From positions 1-8,037 of the forward strand of contig CAMVYG010000096.1 of NCBI GenBank assembly GCA_947171615.1: 8,037 nt of DNA, given 5' to 3'. Of the stretch, positions 1 through 4,390 are shown in pieces. Under the pieces are notes generated by a model. The model did not search any database. It was not told the origin of the DNA and saw only the letters and a list, made by a program, of their open reading frames with translations. This DNA comes from an uncultured Clostridia bacterium. Its GTDB lineage: Bacteria; Bacillota; Clostridia; Oscillospirales; Acutalibacteraceae. Each line of letters begins with the position of its first letter. Within the stretch, counting starts at the first letter, position 1. The translations under genes and the position numbers were made by a program.

Positions 1-68
1 ATAACATTCTCCCCCTTCCGCAAAACAAGCTTTCTTTAAATTACCTTTTAAGTATAACCGCTTTCTCC

Positions 69-128
69 AAAAAAGTCATGAAAAAAATGGTTTTTCGCAA
101 AAAAGATAAATTTTTCGCGGATATTTTT
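69..128. other. A/T-tract-rich region upstream of promoter
   Basis: Runs of five to seven A or T occur at 69-74, 81-87, 91-95, 99-104, 111-115 and 124-128, roughly one per helical turn (centres 8.5 to 13 bases apart). Such tracts can bend DNA and can act as UP-like elements upstream of a -35 box; the promoter at 140-167 lies just downstream. The octamer TTTTTCGC is present twice, at 91-98 and 111-118, exactly 20 bases apart, which could be a pair of protein-binding half-sites but may be chance in such biased sequence. No gene is visible in bases 1-291. Confidence 0.3.
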
Positions 129-139
129 CCCTTTCGGCT

Positions 140-167
140 TTGCAAGTACAAAAATTATTGATATAAT
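140..167 (+). promoter_or_regulatory. Extended -10 promoter for the MORN protein gene
   Basis: A perfect TATAAT lies at 162-167, preceded by TG at 159-160 with one base between, the extended -10 form used by vegetative sigma factors. A partial -35 (TTGCAA, 4 of 6 matches) lies at 140-145 with a 16-base spacer. Transcription would begin near 174, inside the seven-base repeat at 171-205, leaving an untranslated leader of about 118 bases before the ATG at 292. This is the best promoter match noticed in the window. It is predicted from motif match only. Confidence 0.6.
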
Positions 168-170
168 GTA

Positions 171-205
171 CTGGATATTGGATACTAGATACTGGATGCT
201 GGACA
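171..205. repeat. Degenerate heptamer tandem repeat, five units
   Basis: Five consecutive seven-base units can be read: CTGGATA, TTGGATA, CTAGATA, CTGGATG, CTGGACA. Consensus CTGGATA, with one or two changes in the variant units. The array begins three bases after the predicted -10 box and covers the predicted transcription start, so it would form the very 5' end of the MORN gene leader. A second heptamer array of unrelated sequence lies at 2439-2466. Confidence 0.7.
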
Positions 206-291
206 AGGTCAGGGATGTCCATAAGCAAATGCAAAATGGGAAATTCCCCATTGGAGATTTTTGAAAAGCCATTGAAATTCGGAGGTCCTTC

Positions 292-1902
292 ATGGATATT
301 ACAACAGCCACAAGCGCCATGCGCTCCAGCCTGCTGACGCGGGATGTTTACGCAGTCTGTTTCCCGGAGCGGGATGATTTGGGCAGTCTGCACGGAGAGC
401 TTGCCGCCGCCCGGAAAAAGTTCTTCACCCGCGGAAAAAGGGCTGTAAGAGTGGGAAAAAGCGAAATCATTAAGGGATTTGACGGAAAGCTTTCCGGAAA
501 GCTTCGCCGCCATGGTTTGTATTGGAAAAAATCAGCCGGAAAAATCACGCTGGAGGAAGCTTTCGATCAGCGAAACGGCTATGCCGTGGTTTTCCGGGAC
601 TTCCGGGGCATCATTAAAAGCCGCGTTTATTTTGACAAAAATCATCTCTGGATCAAATCTGAGTATTACGACCCCTGGGATCCTGCTGCCGCGCAGGTGA
701 TCTTCAAGCCCAGCGATTCCTTTGACGTGGTAGAACGCTTTGACCGGGAAGCAGAGCACCAGCGCTATCGCTCTACAGAGCTGCATCCCCTTCCCTATCT
801 TTCCGGCACGGCGGAACAGAGCATTCTAAATGCCAGATTCGGAGATCCCGGACTGATCGTTTCCACGGCGGAAGGGGAATTCTGCTACTGCGCCAAAAAG
901 GAAGCTCAAGCCAGAAAATGTGCTTTGGATGAGATCAAGGAAGGAACTATCGTGCTGATGCCTGCCTGGGAAGTGAAAGACGGTTCTCTCGCCGGAGAAA
1001 CCGGTGAAGAAGAAACCGCCGTCACTTTTACAAGCCTGGAGGAATATGCCAAGGTAGAGCCCGGACAGGAGCTTTCCATTACTCCCCCCGCCCTTTTAGG
1101 GCCTGCTCTTACCTCAGATACTGAGGAATTCACCTCTGTCCCGGAGATGGAAGAGCAAAAGTCTCCGGAGCGCACCCGGGAAGAGCAGATTTTGGATGCG
1201 GCCAGAAAAGCCGCCGGACTTCAGGATGATTCTGCAAAGTCGCCTGTTGTGCAGAAAAAAGGAAAGGAAACAGACCCCCCCGCCGTGCCGGGCGGAAAGT
1301 ATTACGGCACCGTCCAAAACGGGAAGATCACCGCGGCGGAACAGGCCGAACCTCAAAACGACATGGCGGTTTACAGAGGCGAGTATCAGGACGGAAAACG
1401 GGATGGCTTTGGCTCCCATTATTATAAGGACGGCAGCCTCTGCTACGCAGGTTTCTGGAAAGAGGACAAGCGTGACGGCCTGGGGGTCTCCTTCCGGGAG
1501 GGCGACCATGCTTTGCACATTGCAAAATGGAAAAACGGAAAGCCCGGCAGCCTGGTTTCTCTCTTTGATAAAAACGGAACCCTTCGCTATGGCGGCTATA
1601 TGATAGATGGAAAAAAACAGGGCGCCGGCGTTTCCTTTCCCCAGCCGGACGGCACCATTTTCGTGGGAAAGTGGGATAATGGCCAGTTTACCGGACTGGG
1701 CTCCTCCTTTGACAAGGACGGAAACCTCTTATATTACGGCGCCTGGAAAAACGGAATGCGAAACGGCCACGGCACAGAATTTGACAGCAGCGGCGGCATC
1801 GTATTTGACGGCGAATGGAAGGACGGAAAATACCACAACGGCATTTTATACCAGAAGCGAAAGGACGCCGCAGAGGAGCTCCCCTTTCCGGAAGAGGACT
1901 AA
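292..1902 (+). CDS. MORN-repeat protein with uncharacterised N-terminal region
   Basis: A 536-residue protein, start fixed by GGAGG at 281-285 six bases before the ATG. No signal peptide or membrane segment is visible, so it is probably cytoplasmic. Residues 1 to about 230 are a basic, tyrosine- and aromatic-rich region I do not recognise (notable stretches LLTRDVYAVCFPERDDLG at 14-31 and HGLYWKK at 74-80). Residues about 230-355 are an acidic, proline-rich, low-complexity linker. Residues 361-520 hold seven MORN-type repeats beginning near 361, 385, 408, 433, 457, 481 and 505, a 24-residue period with the pattern Y-x-G-x-W-x-x-G-x-x-x-G-x-G. The third (about 408-424) is degenerate. MORN repeats form an elongated beta-strand module; in eukaryotes some are linked to membranes or protein scaffolding, but bacterial roles are mostly unknown and none can be assigned here. 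It appears to be a single-gene transcription unit, with its own promoter at 140-167 and a terminator at 1980-1997. Confidence 0.9.
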   Translation: MDITTATSAMRSSLLTRDVYAVCFPERDDLGSLHGELAAARKKFFTRGKRAVRVGKSEIIKGFDGKLSGKLRRHGLYWKKSAGKITLEEAFDQRNGYAVVFRDFRGIIKSRVYFDKNHLWIKSEYYDPWDPAAAQVIFKPSDSFDVVERFDREAEHQRYRSTELHPLPYLSGTAEQSILNARFGDPGLIVSTAEGEFCYCAKKEAQARKCALDEIKEGTIVLMPAWEVKDGSLAGETGEEETAVTFTSLEEYAKVEPGQELSITPPALLGPALTSDTEEFTSVPEMEEQKSPERTREEQILDAARKAAGLQDDSAKSPVVQKKGKETDPPAVPGGKYYGTVQNGKITAAEQAEPQNDMAVYRGEYQDGKRDGFGSHYYKDGSLCYAGFWKEDKRDGLGVSFREGDHALHIAKWKNGKPGSLVSLFDKNGTLRYGGYMIDGKKQGAGVSFPQPDGTIFVGKWDNGQFTGLGSSFDKDGNLLYYGAWKNGMRNGHGTEFDSSGGIVFDGEWKDGKYHNGILYQKRKDAAEELPFPEED

Positions 1903-1979
1903 TGCCCGTTTCACCTTACACCGGAGATCCTTCGGAAACCCGCATGTTGTTTGTGGGACTATATTTGGGATAGCAAAAG

Positions 1980-1997
1980 GGGCCTCAAAAGAGGCCC
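1980..1997. terminator. Probable bidirectional terminator hairpin
   Basis: A perfect 7-base-pair stem, GGGCCTC (1980-1986) with GAGGCCC (1991-1997), closes a four-base AAAA loop. Flanking A (1975-1978) and T (1998-1999) residues can extend it. On the plus strand the following tract is interrupted (TTCTGTCT) with a further T6 at 2014-2019; on the minus strand the stem is followed by CTTTT. It lies between the convergent MORN gene (stop at 1902) and the minus-strand small gene (stop at 2105), which fits a shared terminator of moderate strength. Confidence 0.65.
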
Positions 1998-2044
1998 TTC
2001 TGTCTATCTGCTGTTTTTTCACTGTAGTTCAAAGCTTATGTTAA

Positions 2045-2068
2045 GCGGGAAAAACGCAGCTTTCCCGC
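2045..2068. other. Inverted repeat downstream of the small minus-strand gene
   Basis: GCGGGAAA (2045-2052) pairs perfectly with TTTCCCGC (2061-2068) around an eight-base loop. It sits 37 bases past the stop of the minus-strand small gene, so it could be a 3' stem-loop or mRNA-end stabiliser for that transcript. The sequence beyond it on the minus strand (TTAACATAAG) is not a proper T tract, so by itself it is a weak intrinsic terminator; the hairpin at 1980-1997 may complete termination. Confidence 0.4.
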
Positions 2069-2104
2069 CCCGGGCCGCGCTGAAGGTTTTTCAAATGAAC
2101 CTGT

Positions 2105-2296
2105 TTACTTCAGCATTCTTTCCACATCGCCAATGAGGTTTCCCACAGTATGAATGGCTTTCCCTGCGTTTTTCTTCATGACGCGCGCCTTTTTCCGTCC
2201 GCCTGACATGGCTTTGGTTCCGATTGCCGCTACCGTTACCCCCGCCAGAACACCCATGCCGATTCCTTTTGCTACATTCATTGTCTGCTTTACCAT
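2105..2296 (-). CDS. Small glycine-rich membrane protein, hypothetical
   Basis: A 63-residue protein on the minus strand. Start chosen at the ATG whose complement is 2294-2296, because GGAGG (complement of 2306-2310) lies nine bases upstream. Residues about 11-30 (GIGMGVLAGVTVAAIGTKAM) are a glycine- and alanine-rich hydrophobic stretch with small residues spaced as in glycine-zipper segments. A very basic segment follows (GGRKKARVMKKNAGKA, 32-47), then a helix-like tail ending VGNLIGDVERMLK. This layout resembles small one-pass proteins of unknown function in Clostridia and, more loosely, YtxH-type proteins; no function is assigned. A second in-frame ATG at 2359 (complement), with AAGGAGG eleven bases upstream, would give an 84-residue form. 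The family-like N-terminus favours the shorter form. Transcribed toward the MORN gene and away from trmL. Confidence 0.75.
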   Translation of the reverse strand: MVKQTMNVAKGIGMGVLAGVTVAAIGTKAMSGGRKKARVMKKNAGKAIHTVGNLIGDVERMLK

Positions 2297-2434
2297 TGTA
2301 TAAAACCTCCATAATACTAGGATATATCTGAGCAGTCTCAAAGCTGCCTTCCCTTCCATGATGCCCTTCTCCTCCTTTTTTATGCGAAAGCCCAAGGAAA
2401 CGCAATCACCAAAAAAGCCCTATCCTTGCCCTTT

Positions 2435-2462
2435 TTGACAACTAACTACTAACATCTAACAA
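2435..2462 (+). promoter_or_regulatory. Possible trmL promoter overlapping heptamer repeat
   Basis: A perfect TTGACA lies at 2435-2440. The -10 is poor: TAACAA at 2457-2462 (16-base spacer, 3 of 6 matches) or TCTAAC at 2455-2460 (14-base spacer, 4 of 6). Its last two bases are the first two of the heptamer array at 2439-2466, which occupies the whole spacer and -10 area. If used, the transcript would start only some 20 bases before the trmL start codon. Confidence 0.3.
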
Positions 2463-2466
2463 CTAC
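2439..2466. repeat. Degenerate heptamer tandem repeat, four units
   Basis: Four consecutive units: CAACTAA, CTACTAA, CATCTAA, CAACTAC. Consensus CAACTAA with positions 2-3 varying and position 7 changed in the last unit. It lies between the minus-strand small gene and trmL, immediately after TTGACA and 21 bases before the preferred trmL start. Period and gene-proximal placement match the array at 171-205, but the sequence is different on either strand. Confidence 0.65.
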
Positions 2467-2487
2467 TTCCCGAAAGGCGTGTTTTCT

Positions 2488-3021
2488 TTGCCAAATCTCA
2501 ATATTGTTTTAGTCGAGCCGGAGATCCCGCAGAACACGGGAAATATTGCCCGCACCTGCGCCGTTACCGGAGCGCGGCTGCACCTTGTAGGCCCCATGGG
2601 TTTTACCCCGGAGGATAAAAAACTGCGCCATGCCGGGCTGGACTACTGGAACTTTCTCACACTCACCTACTACGATAGTCTGTCCGATTTTTTCGCAAAA
2701 AACACAGGAGCTTTCTATTTTTTTACCACAAAGGCCGAAAACCGCTATACCGACGTTTCTTACCCCGATAACTGTTACCTGTTTTTCGGGAAAGAATCTG
2801 CCGGGCTGCCGGAGCGCCTCTTATTCGAGAACCCGGAGCATTGTGTGCGAATTCCCATGATGGACAGCGCCAGGAGCTTAAACCTTTCCAATTCTGTGGC
2901 TATCGGCGTTTTTGAAGCGCTGCGTCAATGGGACTTTCCGGAGCTGTCCTGCAAGGGGGAATTGAGAGACTTTGACTGGGCTGCGGCAAAGCAGCAAAAA
3001 CCACACTCAGAATTTCTTTGA
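2488..3021 (+). CDS. trmL: tRNA (cytidine/uridine-34)-2'-O-methyltransferase TrmL
   Basis: SPOUT-class methyltransferase of the TrmL (YibK/CspR) group, which methylates the ribose 2'-OH of the wobble nucleotide (position 34) in certain leucine tRNAs using S-adenosylmethionine, in the cytoplasm, usually as a dimer. The family motifs are all present and ordered: NIVLVEPEIPQNTGNIARTC at the N-terminus, FGKESAGLP near residue 101, and IPM followed by RSLNLSNSVAIGVFEALRQ near 122-147, the trefoil-knot cofactor site. Length is 177 residues from the TTG at 2488; the 20-residue tail after the last motif is slightly longer than in the E. coli protein. The TTG is preferred because AAAGG (2473-2477) is ten bases upstream, whereas the in-frame GTG at 2479 is only one base from it; the GTG would add three residues. 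No operon partner is evident. Confidence 0.93.
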   Translation: MPNLNIVLVEPEIPQNTGNIARTCAVTGARLHLVGPMGFTPEDKKLRHAGLDYWNFLTLTYYDSLSDFFAKNTGAFYFFTTKAENRYTDVSYPDNCYLFFGKESAGLPERLLFENPEHCVRIPMMDSARSLNLSNSVAIGVFEALRQWDFPELSCKGELRDFDWAAAKQQKPHSEFL

Positions 3022-3071
3022 TTTTCCAATATCAATTTGCGTTTTTTCATACTTTCTTAAAAATTTTGGCC

Positions 3072-3077
3072 TATACT
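3072..3077 (+). promoter_or_regulatory. Candidate -10 box before the ABC transporter genes
   Basis: TATACT (5 of 6 matches to TATAAT) lies 49 bases before the ATPase start, in a very AT-rich 105-base gap after trmL. No -35 at normal spacing is convincing; TTCATA at 3046-3051 is 20 bases away. No clear terminator follows trmL, so read-through from trmL is equally possible. No two-component regulator or repressor gene adjoins the transporter within this window. Confidence 0.25.
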
Positions 3078-3126
3078 TTATTTTAGGATTTAGATATTTC
3101 AGCGGTATGGGAAAGGGGTGCTCGCC

Positions 3127-3831
3127 TTGCCACATTTTATTGAATTTCAGGATGTATGCAAATACTACACCATGGGAGAAAACAGGATCGCGGCGGCAGA
3201 TCACATCAGCTTTTTTGTAGATCAGGGAGAATTCTGTGTGATCGTAGGCCCTTCCGGGGCCGGAAAAACCACAGTTCTCAATATGCTGGGCGGCATGGAC
3301 ACCTGCGATGAGGGAACGATCCTGCTGGACGGAGAAGTGATCAGCTCTTATACCCCCCGGCAGCTTACCACCTACCGCCGGTACGACGTGGGCTTTGTCT
3401 TTCAATTTTACAATCTGGTGCAAAACCTTACCGCTTTGGAAAATGTGGAGCTGGCAAGCGAAATCTGCCGCAATCCGCTGGACGCTGCGAAAACGCTGGA
3501 GGGCGTCGGTTTGGGAGACAGGCTGCGCAATTTCCCGGCACAGCTTTCCGGCGGAGAGCAGCAGCGTGTTTCCATAGCCAGAGCATTGGCGAAAAATCCA
3601 AAAATTTTGCTTTGTGACGAGCCTACCGGCGCTTTGGATTATAAAACCGGCAAGGCGGTGCTGGCGCTTTTGCAGGAAACCTGCCGGAAAACCGGGCGGA
3701 CCGTGCTGGTCATCACCCACAACAGCGCTCTTACCGCTATGGCGGATCGCGTAATCCGCATCAACAGCGGACAGGTTATCTCCAATGAAAGCAATTCCCA
3801 CCCCATTCCGGTAGAAGAAATCGAATGGTAA
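3127..3831 (+). CDS. ABC transporter ATP-binding protein, MacB/LolD type
   Basis: The 234-residue nucleotide-binding subunit of an ABC transporter, predicted to sit on the cytoplasmic face and power the FtsX-type permease encoded 31 bases downstream. All ATPase motifs are intact: Walker A GPSGAGKT at 41-48, Q-loop Gln93 in FQFYNL, signature LSGGEQQ at 140-146, Walker B ILLCDEP at 160-166 with Glu165, D-loop GALD at 168-171, and switch His198 in ITHNS. The order and wording match the MacB/LolD/FtsE branch, whose members drive mechanical extrusion or signalling rather than classical import; the substrate cannot be told. Start: TTG at 3127 with AAAGGG (3112-3117) nine bases upstream gives the family-typical MPHFIEFQDVCKYY; the in-frame GTG at 3118 directly abuts the ribosome binding site and would add three residues. 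The gene is intact although its partner permease carries a stop codon. Confidence 0.93.
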   Translation: MPHFIEFQDVCKYYTMGENRIAAADHISFFVDQGEFCVIVGPSGAGKTTVLNMLGGMDTCDEGTILLDGEVISSYTPRQLTTYRRYDVGFVFQFYNLVQNLTALENVELASEICRNPLDAAKTLEGVGLGDRLRNFPAQLSGGEQQRVSIARALAKNPKILLCDEPTGALDYKTGKAVLALLQETCRKTGRTVLVITHNSALTAMADRVIRINSGQVISNESNSHPIPVEEIEW

Positions 3832-3862
3832 CACATCCTGTTCTTGGAAAGGAACCACCGGT

Positions 3863-4348
3863 ATGAACCCTTCTTACAGAAAAAATATTCTGCGTACCGT
3901 TAAAAGCTCCCTTTCCCGCTTTCTGGCTATTTTTGCCATTGTAGCGCTGGGGGTGGGCTTTCTTGCGGGGCTTTTGGCCGCGCCGGGCGATATGCGCCTT
4001 TCCGCCGACAGCTATTATGACGATACCGATATGTACGACCTGCGGGTGGTTTCTACCCTGGGGCTGACGGAGCAGGATCTGGAGCTTGTTCGGCAGACTG
4101 AGGGTGTGGAGACAGTTCTGCCGGTGTATGACGAAGATCTGGTTCTTCTTACCCCGGATGGAGATTCCCACACGGCACGGGTACACACCCTTCCTCAAAA
4201 GGGAGCGCCCGCCATGAACTCTCTTCTCCTGCAAACCGGGCGCATGCCGGAAAAAGCCGGGGAATGTGTAGTCATAGAAACTAAGACTTTAGGGGCAGAG
4301 CAAAACTGGATCGGACCAACCCTGACTCGGGAAAAAAGCGATCTTTAA
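3863..4348 (+). CDS. N-terminal fragment of the ABC permease
   Basis: This is the 161-residue product made if the TAA at 4346 acts as a stop. It holds the basic N-terminus (MNPSYRKNILRTVKSSLSRF), membrane segment 1 at about 20-40 (LAIFAIVALGVGFLAGLLAA) and the first part of the MacB-type extracellular domain, including MYDLRVVSTLGLTEQDLELV at 57-76, typical of the family. It ends in the middle of that domain, within a loop before a beta strand, and lacks every helix known to contact the ATPase. On its own it should not form a transporter. Confidence 0.6.
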   Translation: MNPSYRKNILRTVKSSLSRFLAIFAIVALGVGFLAGLLAAPGDMRLSADSYYDDTDMYDLRVVSTLGLTEQDLELVRQTEGVETVLPVYDEDLVLLTPDGDSHTARVHTLPQKGAPAMNSLLLQTGRMPEKAGECVVIETKTLGAEQNWIGPTLTREKSDL

Positions 4349-4390
4349 GAGGACGATGCGGAAAACAGCGGGCTTTCCAGTCCCCTGACG

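Noticed and set aside
76..513. 145-codon minus-strand open frame spanning the promoter and the MORN gene start
   Set aside because: It crosses the repeat and the promoter, and its apparent peptide repeat (IQYPV-like) is just the heptamer array read in frame. The MORN gene start is well supported on the other strand.
1607..2044. 145-codon plus-strand open frame overlapping the MORN gene end
   Set aside because: It is an out-of-frame reading of the MORN repeats running into the terminator region; low-complexity product and no start signal.
3007..3858. 283-codon minus-strand open frame opposite the ATPase gene
   Set aside because: The plus strand encodes an ABC ATPase with every motif intact; the antisense product has no recognisable features.
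4346..4348. Recoding of TAA as an amino acid by an altered genetic code
   Set aside because: TAA ends the MORN, ATPase, small-membrane-protein and P-loop genes in this window at family-appropriate positions, so a global reassignment is not supported.
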